Below are positions 1 through 9,672 of a stretch of DNA of 64,000 nt, one piece after another. The stretch is from JABDMH01 sp965223105. GTDB taxonomy: Bacteria; Bacteroidota; Bacteroidia; Chitinophagales; Saprospiraceae. The DNA lies in contig OZ244987.1 in NCBI GenBank assembly GCA_965223105.1, forward strand, positions 1,674,001 to 1,738,000. The letters are read 5' to 3'. Both the position numbers and the translations under genes were made by a program. Below the pieces are notes generated by a model. It did not search any database, was not told the origin of the DNA, and was given only the letters and a program-made list of their open reading frames with translations. How positions within the stretch are numbered: position 1 is the stretch's first letter; each line of letters opens with the position of its first letter.

Positions 1-88
1 AACTGATACTTGAAAAACCACAGTGCAAGGATGGCCACATATGGAGGGGCGTTTCCCTCAAAAAAACATTGAGAAATATCTAAACTTC

Positions 89-538
89 CTATTCGGATAC
101 AATAATCCTCTTCTGCTCAGAAATTACCGGATCATGCTTATGATAGATCACAATGCGGAGGATTCCATCCCGAAGAAAGGCTTCCATGTGGTTGTCGTAA
201 AACTCCTTGTGCAAAGAAAATTTCCTCTGAAACGATTCGATACCAAATTCACCAATGATCATCTCGTCGTCCTTATTGGAAATCTCACGTTCTTTTTTGC
301 CACTCACACAAAGTACCCCTCTATCCATGATCACCTTGAGTTCATCACGAGTAAAGCCAGGCACCAGTAAGTCGATGTGAAAAGCCTCTCCACTTCGGAT
401 TAGATTAGCCCGAGGAAAAGATTCTGTATAAGGAATGTCAAACGCCGTCTGTCCCAAAAAATGTTCAGGATCAATAATCTTTTTGAAACGACCCCCGAAT
501 CTATCAAAGGGACCTTCGTTAATTTTTAGCATTTGCAT
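89..538 (-). CDS. Hsp20/alpha-crystallin small heat-shock protein
   Basis: A 149-residue small heat-shock protein, an ATP-independent holdase that binds unfolding proteins in the cytoplasm. The alpha-crystallin core runs from about residue 40 to 135. It contains the beta-strand segment HIDLLVPGFTRDELKV and the strand reading GVLCVSGKKE, and ends with the family's edge region DGILRIVI. Length is normal for the family. The ATG at 538 is supported by a promoter 47-78 nt upstream. It lies downstream of the HAD/ATPase fusion on the same strand but has its own promoter, so it is probably a separate transcript. Confidence 0.93.
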   Translation of the reverse strand: MQMLKINEGPFDRFGGRFKKIIDPEHFLGQTAFDIPYTESFPRANLIRSGEAFHIDLLVPGFTRDELKVIMDRGVLCVSGKKEREISNKDDEMIIGEFGIESFQRKFSLHKEFYDNHMEAFLRDGILRIVIYHKHDPVISEQKRIIVSE

Positions 539-584
539 GGTTGAAAATTTTGAATAAACTAAAATTCATTCACAACACTATGGG

Positions 585-616
585 CAAAGGTAGATATAGA
601 ATGAGTCGAGATCAAT
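585..616 (-). promoter_or_regulatory. Bacteroidota-type promoter of the hsp20 gene
   Basis: On the minus strand ATTG (613-616) is followed by a 20-nt spacer and then TACCTTTG (585-592), a full match to the TAnnTTTG -7 element. Transcription would start near 581, leaving a leader of about 43 nt before the ATG at 538. The same spacing recurs at 22315-22346. Confidence 0.7.
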
Positions 617-692
617 GAGCTTAATCACAGAAACCTCTGACAGGTATCAATTGATCGATCGGTGGTTACCATATAAGTTGTGGTGGTAAGCA

Positions 693-2465
693 TCAAATTA
701 GCCTTTCCAGCTCTTGATATCGCGTAGAGACGGCCTCTTGCAGGGTGGCTCTAATCTCTGAGTGTGCCAGATTTCTATTGGCAATTTTTCTAAATCTTTT
801 GACCAATTCGCTATCGTGCAAAACATCTTTGCTCCAGGCTTCAAAATCTCCCCGCTGCAGATGATATATTAATGCATCAATGGGTACCTGTGGGATTAGC
901 TTGAGAAAGTCATAGATGCTGGCAGCACTAAAGGGTTTGCCCTTGGTCATGTTTGGATCAAAGTGAAATTGCTTTTCCAGCGGGAGAGGGGCACGCAAAT
1001 ATTTGTGCAAGTGTCGAATGTGTGGCACTTTCCGTTTGGATTGTGTAAACTCAATAAGGCGCGGTTGATCAGTTTGATTATCTATTTCTTGCTTACAGAA
1101 GAATAGGGCTTGTTTGTCATGCAATTGTTGAATCTTTGTTTTAATCTCATCCGCTTTTTCCTCTTTGGAAAGAAGGGATGGAATACCTTCGATCTCTTCT
1201 AAATTATCAAAGTTCGTCAGGAAAAAATAGTCCAACTGATCAATAATCGATGAGGCAACCAGATTTGGTTTATAAGAGACTAGAGCGTATCCCCCCTTCT
1301 GCATTCGATCAGCCAGAAGAAGGGTTAATGGATGATTCGGATCTTGCGCAAAATAGTGGATCTCATCTATCAAGATCCAATGAGGATTACCCCTCGTTTC
1401 TCTTAGGTTGCTGATCGTCATTATCAGGTCAGACAAGTAGGAAATCTTCTGATCTATGGTGTACATTGAAAGGTCAAAGACCAGGTTAAGACCAGAATAT
1501 TCTAATAATGTAGATATTTCGGTTCCTCGTGGTGGATGCTCAATTGTGCTGCCCAGAAGTAAAGTGTTGGGAAAGGCTTTGAGACCTCTGTAATCTCCTT
1601 CCGGATCGATTATACATATTTGGTAGTCTAGATGCAGTAGTTTTTCAGCTACCATACCGGCCAACCAGGATTTGCCACTACCGCTGGAGCCAAAGATTCC
1701 CAGATTGCCGGTGGTAAGGTGTAGTGGATTTAGCACTACAGGCGGCCCTGTGAAGTCACCTAAAATCAACTGGCGGTCTGGTCGGGGTCGGAATGATTGA
1801 GGAATGATACCCTTAATCAAATCGCTTATGAATTCTGTTACACCTTCACCATTGGGTTTGCTTAAATGATAGTCTGCGATAGCCTTGATATTCGCAGTAG
1901 CATTGGAAACAGCTACAGATAATTCAGCTAGTTCGAATAAACTCCGATCATTTTCTGCATCACCCATGGCGACTACATTATGATGGGAGTACCCTAGCTC
2001 CTGTAAAGCTACCATGAGACCTGTTCCTTTGCTGGCTCCTGGCGGTAGGAGCATGACTGCTCCTTTGTTGTATTCGATGGTGGCAGCATATCGGGTTTCG
2101 GTTAATATTTCCAGTACTTTTTGATCATGTGCCTTATGGGTAGCGGCAATAGCCAATCCACTTACAAATGGTATTTTCTCTTCCTTGAGCTTGCTGATGA
2201 CCTCGGGGGCCAGGTGGCCAAAGGGAAGCACCACTGATCCCGTTGAAGTATAATAGATGGCTGCTCCATTTTCTGCTATTATCACTTCACAGACTTCTTC
2301 AAAAGACGGGAAATTTTCCAAGTCTCTAAGATTTCGACCGGTTACCAGAAAGATCGATATTCCTTGCCGTTTGGCTTTTTGGAGAACTTTCCAAGTAGAA
2401 TCTCGCACATGATCATCCATGGCTAAAGTACCATCCAGATCAGCAGCGATTACCTTGAATTGCAT
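693..2465 (-). CDS. HAD-IIB phosphatase fused to HerA/DUF87-like P-loop ATPase
   Basis: The protein has two domains in 590 residues. Residues 1 to about 225 are a Cof/sucrose-phosphatase-type HAD hydrolase with all four motifs: DLDGT near the start, VTGRN, a lysine in GASKGTG near 146, and GDAENDRS near 168. From about 225 onward is an ATPase of the HerA/VirB4-like type, with Walker A GSSGSGKSW near 258 and Walker B HWILIDEIH near 363. Both active sites look intact. The open frame extends to 2597, but the ATG at 2465 starts directly at the HAD core strand (MQFKVIAADLDGT), so I use it. The substrate of neither domain is known. The next gene is hsp20. The ATPase could equally be described as a DUF853-like relative. 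Confidence 0.85.
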   Translation of the reverse strand: MQFKVIAADLDGTLAMDDHVRDSTWKVLQKAKRQGISIFLVTGRNLRDLENFPSFEEVCEVIIAENGAAIYYTSTGSVVLPFGHLAPEVISKLKEEKIPFVSGLAIAATHKAHDQKVLEILTETRYAATIEYNKGAVMLLPPGASKGTGLMVALQELGYSHHNVVAMGDAENDRSLFELAELSVAVSNATANIKAIADYHLSKPNGEGVTEFISDLIKGIIPQSFRPRPDRQLILGDFTGPPVVLNPLHLTTGNLGIFGSSGSGKSWLAGMVAEKLLHLDYQICIIDPEGDYRGLKAFPNTLLLGSTIEHPPRGTEISTLLEYSGLNLVFDLSMYTIDQKISYLSDLIMTISNLRETRGNPHWILIDEIHYFAQDPNHPLTLLLADRMQKGGYALVSYKPNLVASSIIDQLDYFFLTNFDNLEEIEGIPSLLSKEEKADEIKTKIQQLHDKQALFFCKQEIDNQTDQPRLIEFTQSKRKVPHIRHLHKYLRAPLPLEKQFHFDPNMTKGKPFSAASIYDFLKLIPQVPIDALIYHLQRGDFEAWSKDVLHDSELVKRFRKIANRNLAHSEIRATLQEAVSTRYQELERLI

Positions 2466-3681
2466 TCTCCCAGTCACTATTGTTTCCGGTCCAAGGTGAA
2501 TATCATTTGACACCTTACATATGACACACATCATTTTTATCGATGACACATTGCTACGGTGAGGATCTTTGACAAAGGAAGATGTAAACCTTCGCACTAA
2601 TTATCTTCTACAATTTATTCTTGCTTTATGTCATTTCTGCGTTGTCGTCACTCACGGGCCACTACCCTGCTTCACTGCTGCCGCCTCGAACTGACACCAC
2701 AACAATTTGAATCTGCTACGAAATGCTAATGCGGACGTCTACTTGCAAAATGGGATTAGAATAGAGGACGATAATTGACTTGACAGAGTACTTCCCACGG
2801 ACATACTGAATCCATTCGCCTCATCTTAGTCCAAAATAATTCAAACCAATCTCAAATTCAAAGATTATTAGGGGACCTATGAAAAATTGAAATGATTTTC
2901 ACTGCTTAATCAGTCGGAGAAAAGAACTGGTCGAACCTCAATGCCAACCGTAAGCACCCTATGGGGGTCCACTCGACATCATCACATATGGTATATTTGA
3001 TGGCTTTGTCTGACGGGAACTCGTGGCTCTAGCTCGGTATAGCCAGTAGCAACTTAGCATGACCCAACAAAAAAAATAGATGCTGCAAGGAAATGACGAC
3101 TGATGCTGGTCACATTTATTTTTGACACTTGTCATAAAAATTGACTTTAGTGACACCCTAATAATGCAATAGGATTCGTTACGAGGGGCATTTATGCAAA
3201 ATTAGCAAGCACTTTGGGGAGGAGGCATAGCGAGCTATGGCGACGAGTTACCTTATCTTGAAGTGCTTGATAATGAAGCAGAAATGCGCCGCAGTAGAAT
3301 CAAATTTCACACATTTCATACGAAATGATAAAAGTAATTCATCGATTTCAAAATTAGTTCTAATGCAATGTAATGCAAATGCTTTAAAAAATGCACTATA
3401 TTCTTTGTTGAATGGGTGTAATTCTTGGCTATAATCATATGGATATCAATCAATTATGATCCAGATTGATTCATGTTATGCATGTGTGAAATTTCCTATT
3501 GCATTTTTTGGGTGAAATGTTAAATTGCAGTAGGAGAGAACTTCAATTACTATATGATATGATCTGATTCTGTTCATCAGGTAGTGAAGAATCAGTTGAT
3601 TTTTTCCTTCAGTTTGGTAAGCGCTAAAAAGATGATCAGCATTTATTTCGGATATGCAATAAATTAAATTTATCCCTGAAG
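2466..3681. other. gene-free stretch, AT-rich right half
   Basis: About 1.2 kb with no convincing gene; the short open frames here have no signal, motif or coding-like composition. Two small structures are visible: a dyad CATAGC-GA-GCTATG at 3226-3239, and an AT-rich stem CTGATT/AATCAG (3564-3569, 3590-3595) followed by a T-run at 3599-3605. No promoter match in the expected place upstream of the CPBP gene. Confidence 0.5.
3226..3239. repeat. small intergenic dyad with TAGC/GCTA core
   Basis: CATAGC and GCTATG are exact reverse complements separated by GA. It shares the TAGC/GCTA pairing core with the larger intergenic hairpins at 7580, 22149 and 40468, which may or may not mean common origin. 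Confidence 0.35.
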
Positions 3682-4509
3682 ATGATCTCTTACATTAAAT
3701 TATATTCTCTAGTATTCTACTTCTTAATAGCCATCCTGGTCTCCTGGCTTGGAATCGCCCTGATTGTGGGGATTGATAATTTTCTTCGACAAGGTGAAAT
3801 AGCACAGGATGCAGTTCCTCTTTTATTCGTTGCTATGTGTGCAGGGCCTACCACTGCTGGTCTGTTGATGATCTACATTACTCAACAAAAGATTGGTATG
3901 CACGATCTCATATCTCGGCTGCGAAACTGGAAGATATCTATGAAGTGGTATTTGTTGGCACTATTATTGGCGCCTTTTATGATGTCGCTGACCTATTTTT
4001 TCCTTAGTTTATTTTCCATCGAAATAACACCAAGCATCCTTGTTACTGAAGATGCGAGATTCCTGGTGCTTAGCAGTTTACTTGGCGGCTTTGTCGCCGG
4101 CTTTTTTGAAGAGCTAGGTTGGACTGGATTTGCAGTTCCTAAGATGCTCGAACGACGTAACTTACTTGAAACTGGAATAATGGTTGGAATCATCTGGGGT
4201 CTGTGGCATCTGCCTCTATTCATGAGCCCGGATCCGACTGGCGAAGTGCCGTTCCTCGTCTTGATCGTTGTAAAGCTGTTTTCGGTGCTGGTTGTTTATC
4301 GTATGGTTATGGTGTGGGTTTATCACCGCACAGAAAGCCTTTTCATTGTGATCCTTATGCATATGTCACTTACAGCGAGCACTTTGCTCTTTCAACCCAT
4401 TGAAGGTAGCGGCCTTGCGATCATGGCATTCAACCTCACCCTATTTATAATCATGTTGGCCATTATGCTCATATTCTCCTATGTATTCCCCTGGGAAACC
4501 GATGTGTAA
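3682..4509 (+). CDS. CPBP-family intramembrane protease
   Basis: A 275-residue polytopic membrane protein with about eight hydrophobic segments. It carries the CPBP (CAAX protease and bacteriocin-processing, Abi) signature: the glutamate pair in FFEELGWTGF near 152, the WGLWHLPLF histidine motif near 170-178, and a third conserved segment with HMSLT near 240. Family members are glutamic-type intramembrane endopeptidases related to Rce1. Some confer bacteriocin self-immunity, others have no known substrate. The usual EExxxR here reads EELGWTGF, the variant common in Bacteroidota. It appears to be monocistronic. Confidence 0.88.
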   Translation: MISYIKLYSLVFYFLIAILVSWLGIALIVGIDNFLRQGEIAQDAVPLLFVAMCAGPTTAGLLMIYITQQKIGMHDLISRLRNWKISMKWYLLALLLAPFMMSLTYFFLSLFSIEITPSILVTEDARFLVLSSLLGGFVAGFFEELGWTGFAVPKMLERRNLLETGIMVGIIWGLWHLPLFMSPDPTGEVPFLVLIVVKLFSVLVVYRMVMVWVYHRTESLFIVILMHMSLTASTLLFQPIEGSGLAIMAFNLTLFIIMLAIMLIFSYVFPWETDV

Positions 4510-4664
4510 GAGAAATTATGACTTAGAACCACGGTGAATTTTGAACAATCCGATCTAATAATTGCGGGATATTTGTCAAGGATCAGGTGAGTACTTGACC
4601 TAAATCACCCATAATGCCACATAATTATTGTCAATTAATCAATTAGTTGTGAAGTAATTAACCT

Positions 4665-5081
4665 ATGATGGACGATCAGGATCTTCCAAGTGATTTGTCA
4701 GGCCATCTCCGACTACTCGAATGTGACAATTTTCTGGATCAAATCAGAAGTCTCGCAGATGCATCAGACGATCAAGTGCTTTCGACTGTTGCTTGTTTCC
4801 AAATTCGGGACACCATCCATGATTATTTGTTGGCTTTTATGGAGATCAAAAATCATCATCCACCAAGAAATCCGACACCTGACAAATTGATACGAATGTG
4901 CCAAGAGATACATCAGGACTTTCGGCAAATTGATCTTGGCACCCTTCGATGCAGCTGTACCAGGCAAGTAGGGCAAAGTTGTAGAGACATCGAGCACATT
5001 AGGACTTGCCAGGACCTAGCTATCAGAGTTGGAACAATCGTTCATCGATTGGTTGATGACGAGGTAGCAACTGATGAGTAA
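4665..5081 (+). CDS. small hypothetical protein, cysteine-containing
   Basis: 138 residues, mostly helical and acidic, with no signal peptide or membrane segment. A cluster of three cysteines lies in the second half (RCSCTRQVGQSC, then RTCQD). I do not recognise a family. The gene has 155 nt of upstream space and ends 16 nt before the convergent DUF1697 gene. The composition is protein-like and it is the longest frame on either strand here, which is the main support. Confidence 0.55.
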   Translation: MMDDQDLPSDLSGHLRLLECDNFLDQIRSLADASDDQVLSTVACFQIRDTIHDYLLAFMEIKNHHPPRNPTPDKLIRMCQEIHQDFRQIDLGTLRCSCTRQVGQSCRDIEHIRTCQDLAIRVGTIVHRLVDDEVATDE

Positions 5082-5097
5082 CCCGGGAACCTTCCCA

Positions 5098-5652
5098 CTA
5101 CCTGGACTTGATCTTACCGACAATACGATTTAATGTATTCCAATTTCGGGTCGTGATATTCTTACCAAATAAGGTTTCAAGCATTTCCATCCCCTTCGGA
5201 GTTTTATGGACAGATAAATCAAGGACACTACAAGCGATCTTGTCAGTAATCGATAGTATTTGGAAGGATTCATCTTCGGAGGTTGCTGGCAAGTGAAACT
5301 GTCTCTCCGGTTTATCCCTTAAAAATGTGACGTAGAGACGAAGGTCTGGAGTGAGGCTGATTCGCCCAAAGGGATTCGATTCTACAAGTCTCTTGAGGTC
5401 TTCGGCGGTTCGCACGATCACCGCAATGGGGAATCCAAAATGTTCTTCTAAGTGTACAGTTAATTCTTTACCAAGATCGGCCTCTTGCCTGGGAGAGCTA
5501 TTGAAAATGGCATTTCCTGAGTTTAAGAGCGTTTGAACATCTTTCAATCCTTTGATCTCTAAAATTTTACGTAGTTCAGCCATGGGCACCCTGTGGTGGC
5601 GACCAACATTGATGCCCCTGAGAAATGCTACATAAGTTTGATTTTGCATCAT
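5098..5652 (-). CDS. DUF1697 family protein
   Basis: 184 residues, the usual length for DUF1697. The family's opening is plain: YVAFLRGINVGRHHRVPMAE, then LLNSGNAIF and the C-terminal MEMLETLFGKNITTRNWNT segment. No biochemical role is established for this family. It is a probable single-gene unit, convergent with the small protein at 4665-5081 with only 16 nt between stops. Confidence 0.9.
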   Translation of the reverse strand: MMQNQTYVAFLRGINVGRHHRVPMAELRKILEIKGLKDVQTLLNSGNAIFNSSPRQEADLGKELTVHLEEHFGFPIAVIVRTAEDLKRLVESNPFGRISLTPDLRLYVTFLRDKPERQFHLPATSEDESFQILSITDKIACSVLDLSVHKTPKGMEMLETLFGKNITTRNWNTLNRIVGKIKSR

Positions 5653-6047
5653 TGTTTTCTGCCACTTTACTTTGTAGATGAAGAACTACCTTGAAGAGAA
5701 TCATTCAAAGGTATTGAATAATGACAGCAATGCAGGACTCTCCTGGAATGAGCAGAAGGACCTGGTAAACCTTCCAAATTTCCGATTTGTTTTTAGCAGA
5801 GTATCAGGTACGGGTATTCTTTTGATTAGCCACCATTGGTAGAAGTATCCTGGCTTGAGTATTTCAGCTTCTTTATTCGTTCTCATTAATTGGTGCTTGC
5901 CAATTGCCAAATAAGTCCTCGTATTATTATGGGTCATGCCTTGATTGAGTCACTTGCTCGCTTCAGTTGGATATCCAGGCAATCATCGTCGGTTTATCAT
6001 TTGACAAAACTTCTATCTTCCTGGTGCTTTTGCAAATCTTCTTTGAA
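5653..6047. other. divergent intergenic region
   Basis: About 395 nt between the divergent DUF1697 and SLC13 genes. It holds the possible -7 element at 5706. A 78-codon frame on the minus strand (5701-5937) has no recognisable features and overlaps that element. Confidence 0.4.
5706..5713 (-). promoter_or_regulatory. possible -7 element of the DUF1697 gene
   Basis: TACCTTTG on the minus strand matches TAnnTTTG and is identical to the hsp20 element. It lies 54 nt upstream of the start codon. No TTG is found at the right distance, so this is a partial match. Confidence 0.4.
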
Positions 6048-7517
6048 ATGAAAAACAGGTCCATTGGTCTATTACTAGGTCCATTGCTCTTCTTATTGAC
6101 GTGGTTATTCATTTATCCTGAGGGACTAAGTGATCAGGGACGAGCAGTTCTGGCATGTACGTTGTGGGTTGCCGTCTGGTGGATTACAGAAGCGATCCCT
6201 ATCGAAATGACCAGTTTGTTGCCCATCGTCTTGTTTCCACTCTCCGGCGCTTTACCCATTCGAGAGACAACAAGCGCTTTTGGTCATCCATACATATTCC
6301 TCTATATCGGAGGATTCATTTTGGCCATGGCCATTGAGCGATGGAATTTACATCGTCGAATCGCATTAAGCATTATTCACCTGATTGGTACCAATATCAA
6401 AAGCATTATTCTGGGATTTATGTTGGCTACTGCCTTTTTGTCCATGTGGATTTCCAACACTGCAACTACGGTAATGATGTTGCCTATTGGTTTAGCCATA
6501 ATAAGCCAGCTCAAGGATGATCCCAGGACTATGGAGAACGAAAATTGGATTTTTGGCAAAGCCCTGATGTTGGCGATTGCATATAGTGCTTCAATAGGGG
6601 GAATGGCTACTTTGATAGGGACACCTCCCAATCTTGTGCTTGCTGGTGTCGTTCAAGAATTGTATGCTGTTGAGATCACCTTCTCTCAGTGGACCATGGT
6701 CGGCTTGCCAATTTCCCTTGTGCTCCTTTTCATTTGCTGGAAATATCTCACGTCTGTTGCCTTTACATTCCAGCAAAAGGCTTTCCCGGGAGGCAGGGAG
6801 GAAATAGAAAAGCAGCTGAGCGCATTGGGAAATATCAGTTACGAAGAGAAGGTGGTTCTGATTGTGTTTGTTGGTACGGCACTGGCCTGGATCACACGTT
6901 CATTCTTTCTAGCTAAACTCATACCTGGCATTGACGACACCATTATAGCGGTAGCAGCTGCAATTGTTCTTTTCTTGGTGCCTGCTTCTGCAGATCGATA
7001 TCGGAAGATACTGACTTGGCAAGAGGCTGTTAAGATTCCCTGGGGTGTTTTATTACTTTTTGGCGGAGGATTGGCGCTGGCTGAGGGATTCAAAACCAGT
7101 GGGTTGGCCGATTGGATTGGAAGTCAGATGACATTGCTCGATGGCGTAATTCTGGTGGGTTTATTACTGGTCCTGATCACAGCGGTCAATTTTTTAACCG
7201 AAATCACATCGAATTTGGCCACCACCGCTATGATCCTGCCGATACTTGCACCTTTGTCTTTGTCCATTGATGTGCATCCCTTTATCCTGATGGTGGGTGC
7301 AACCGTGGCGGCTTCATGCGCCTTTATGCTGCCCGTGGCTACACCACCCAATGCAGTGGTATTTGGATCAGGCTATTTAAGGATCCCGGATATGGTACGC
7401 ACCGGTATTTGGATGAATATTATTTCTATTCTCTTGCTGACTGTTATGGTTTATTTCTTGCTTCCCTACCTGTGGGATTTTGATCCAAGTTCTTTTCCAG
7501 CGGAACTACAAGACTGA
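6048..7517 (+). CDS. SLC13/DASS-family sodium:carboxylate symporter
   Basis: A 489-residue inner-membrane transporter of the divalent anion:sodium symporter family, which imports dicarboxylates, citrate or sulfate with sodium ions. The two signature repeats are both present: SNTATTVMMLP near 135, and LTEITSNLATTAMILP with ATPPNAVVFGSG in the second half. A start 81 nt further upstream is possible, but the ATG at 6048 gives the short basic N-terminus (MKNRSIG) typical of the family. The substrate cannot be read from sequence. The neighbouring sugar-cleavage and oxidation genes make a small carboxylate plausible. Confidence 0.92.
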   Translation: MKNRSIGLLLGPLLFLLTWLFIYPEGLSDQGRAVLACTLWVAVWWITEAIPIEMTSLLPIVLFPLSGALPIRETTSAFGHPYIFLYIGGFILAMAIERWNLHRRIALSIIHLIGTNIKSIILGFMLATAFLSMWISNTATTVMMLPIGLAIISQLKDDPRTMENENWIFGKALMLAIAYSASIGGMATLIGTPPNLVLAGVVQELYAVEITFSQWTMVGLPISLVLLFICWKYLTSVAFTFQQKAFPGGREEIEKQLSALGNISYEEKVVLIVFVGTALAWITRSFFLAKLIPGIDDTIIAVAAAIVLFLVPASADRYRKILTWQEAVKIPWGVLLLFGGGLALAEGFKTSGLADWIGSQMTLLDGVILVGLLLVLITAVNFLTEITSNLATTAMILPILAPLSLSIDVHPFILMVGATVAASCAFMLPVATPPNAVVFGSGYLRIPDMVRTGIWMNIISILLLTVMVYFLLPYLWDFDPSSFPAELQD

Positions 7518-7579
7518 TAAAAAAACTGCCGGCGTCTTTATCCACCTAATCTGAAGGCCCGGTTAAACACCATTTCGAT

Positions 7580-7617
7580 GCCCCCAAGCTACACCCATCT
7601 TAGATGGATAGCAGGGC
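7580..7617. repeat. nested hairpin between convergent genes
   Basis: Three stacked stems: GCCC (7580-7583) with GGGC (7614-7617), GCTA (7588-7591) with TAGC (7609-7612), and CCATCT (7595-7600) with AGATGG (7602-7607). No T-tract follows on either strand. A perfect 12-bp palindrome GACCTATAGGTC lies at 7629-7640. It is placed as a bidirectional 3' end between the SLC13 and aldolase genes. Confidence 0.55.
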
Positions 7618-7698
7618 TCGATCTCTTAGACCTATAGGTCATCACGCACAGTCTTTCAATTCTGCGCCTTACACCGCTCGATCTTAGAAAACCAACCG

Positions 7699-9672
7699 CT
7701 AAATCACTCGGTCGTTGCCCCCGTCTATAGGTATTTGGGCTCCCGTTATCTTAGAAAATTCATCGCTCAACAAAGCAAATACAAGTTGAGCTACATCACT
7801 GGATCTCACCTCTACCTTTAGCACGTTATTCGTCTTGTACTCTTCCACAGTCAATCCGTAGTGTTTAGCACGTTTTTCCAACACTTCTGGAGTCCAGATG
7901 GCTGTATCATAAACCGCATTGGGATGAACAATATTGACGCGAATGCCCTGACTACCCAGTTCCATAGCAGCAACGCGACCTAGTTGGGTGAGTCCAGCTT
8001 TGGCCACAGAATAAGCTGCGGCACCGGGACCTGGAGCTGGAACGTTTTTCGAGCCGATGATCACCACGCTTGGATGAATACCTTTACTTAAATAAGGAAC
8101 ACAGGCTTTGAGTAGCTTTTGATGGCTGGTCACATTGATATCCAGGCTCTGCTGCCAAATGTTTTCAGGCATTTCCTCAATTTTGGCACTCGGCGGGAAG
8201 ATACCTGCATTGGTAACCAGCATATCTAGCCCTCCAAAATGTTTTATGGTGCTTTCCAAAGCATTTGAAAGTGCCGCTTGATCAGTAACATCACAGACTA
8301 TCCCCAGGACCTCCGCTTGCGAGAACTGATCTCCGATATTGGGATTAATATCTAATGCTGCTACAACGGCTCCCTCAGATACCAGTTTTTCCACACAAGC
8401 TTTACCGATGCCACCATATGCTCCTGTGACCAAAGCGATTCGCCCTTGTAAGGATTTAGAAGCAGCTGCTTTTTTGAGTTTAGCTTGTTCGAGACTCCAA
8501 TACTCCATTTCAAAAAGTTCGCTTTGTCCGAGTGTGTTCCAACCACCAAGTTGTTCAGAGGCATTTATTGCTTCCATGGTGTGTCGTGAGATATCTTCGA
8601 TAATTTGTAGGTGTTTTGGAGATGGACCCATAGACAAAGTTCCCTGTCGGGGCCAGACTGCCCACCTTGGAGCTCGATCTAGCTGAGTCTCCCCTTGATT
8701 GTTTTTCTCAAAATATTGGTCATAAGCATCGGCGTAATTCTGAAGATCATCAATCGGGTTTCCGGTCATTAAGAGGGGAGTACGCTTTGTGCGGATGATG
8801 TGATCCGGTGTCAAAGGACCCCGATCGATCACAGAAGCCAGGTTGGTGAGTTTGCTAAAAGCCCGGGCTTGCTCACTGTCATCTAATCTGACCAGGACCG
8901 GAGATCCCCATTGCTGAATCAAAGCGCTGCGAAAAGTGGCCATTTCCCTGGGGTCAAAAGGTTCGCGAAGATCATCTTGGGCCGATAATTTCTCAATTCC
9001 ATTATCTTCCAAATATTTCTCGGCATCAGAAACGATCGCAATCATTTTCTCGTAGCTCTTTCGAGCATCGTGATCAAAGCTGAAAACACCATGATTCATA
9101 AGAATCATGCCGCCAATAGCCTCCCAATCGATGTCCTTGGTCATTTCATATATGGTTTTGGCCAGGATGAACCCAGGCATGACATAGGGAACAATGAGCA
9201 TACGATCTCCGTACAAATCTTGGATGCGATCCTTACCATTGGGAGTATTGCTGATCGTGACTACAGCGTCTGCATGCGTATGGTCGACAAAAGTATAAGG
9301 TATGATTGCGTGAAGAATCGCTTCAACGGATGGATTGGGTGCTGAGGGATCAGTCATTGCCATCCGCTGATTCTTAACCATATCGATATCACTGAGGGTA
9401 TCTAATCCAGCCAGTTTTTTTAATACATCCAGCTTGACTGGTGCAAATCCTGGGGCTTCAATGGTGGCAAGATCCCAACCTGATCCCTTGACATAAAGGA
9501 TTTCTTCATCCTCTCCGAAAATGTTTTGTTGGTGAACCTTCACCGAAGTATTGCCACCGCCATGCAGCACCAAATTTTCATCTTGGCCCAGCAGCCTGGA
9601 AGTGTACACTCTCAGATTGAGCAAATCTCCACTGTATTTTGCAGCTTCCTGGTCATTCCATCTGTTTTTCAT
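7699..9672 (-). CDS. bifunctional class II aldolase / short-chain dehydrogenase (RhaEW-like)
   Basis: 657 residues. The first ~420 form a class II (AraD/FucA-type) aldolase with HGGGNTSVK near 39, zinc ligands in FVDHTHAD near 133 and MNHGVF near 193. From about 425 a short-chain dehydrogenase follows: the cofactor site TGAYGGIG, a serine in VVIIGSKN, and the catalytic YSVAK. This architecture matches the rhamnulose-1-phosphate aldolase/lactaldehyde dehydrogenase fusions, which split a ketose phosphate to DHAP and lactaldehyde and oxidise the latter. No rhamnose isomerase or kinase is nearby, so the real sugar is uncertain. It diverges from the ThuA/PVC gene. Confidence 0.9.
   Translation of the reverse strand: MKNRWNDQEAAKYSGDLLNLRVYTSRLLGQDENLVLHGGGNTSVKVHQQNIFGEDEEILYVKGSGWDLATIEAPGFAPVKLDVLKKLAGLDTLSDIDMVKNQRMAMTDPSAPNPSVEAILHAIIPYTFVDHTHADAVVTISNTPNGKDRIQDLYGDRMLIVPYVMPGFILAKTIYEMTKDIDWEAIGGMILMNHGVFSFDHDARKSYEKMIAIVSDAEKYLEDNGIEKLSAQDDLREPFDPREMATFRSALIQQWGSPVLVRLDDSEQARAFSKLTNLASVIDRGPLTPDHIIRTKRTPLLMTGNPIDDLQNYADAYDQYFEKNNQGETQLDRAPRWAVWPRQGTLSMGPSPKHLQIIEDISRHTMEAINASEQLGGWNTLGQSELFEMEYWSLEQAKLKKAAASKSLQGRIALVTGAYGGIGKACVEKLVSEGAVVAALDINPNIGDQFSQAEVLGIVCDVTDQAALSNALESTIKHFGGLDMLVTNAGIFPPSAKIEEMPENIWQQSLDINVTSHQKLLKACVPYLSKGIHPSVVIIGSKNVPAPGPGAAAYSVAKAGLTQLGRVAAMELGSQGIRVNIVHPNAVYDTAIWTPEVLEKRAKHYGLTVEEYKTNNVLKVEVRSSDVAQLVFALLSDEFSKITGAQIPIDGGNDRVI

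Noticed and set aside
2959..3434. Two 65-codon frames in the gap before the CPBP gene
   Set aside because: No motif, no neighbour logic, and composition of non-coding DNA.
3564..3605. Forward terminator before the CPBP gene
   Set aside because: The 6-bp stem is AT-rich with a 20-nt loop, and no transcript upstream is supported.
5701..5937. 78-codon reverse frame upstream of the DUF1697 gene
   Set aside because: No recognisable motif or start context, and it covers a likely -7 element of the DUF1697 gene.
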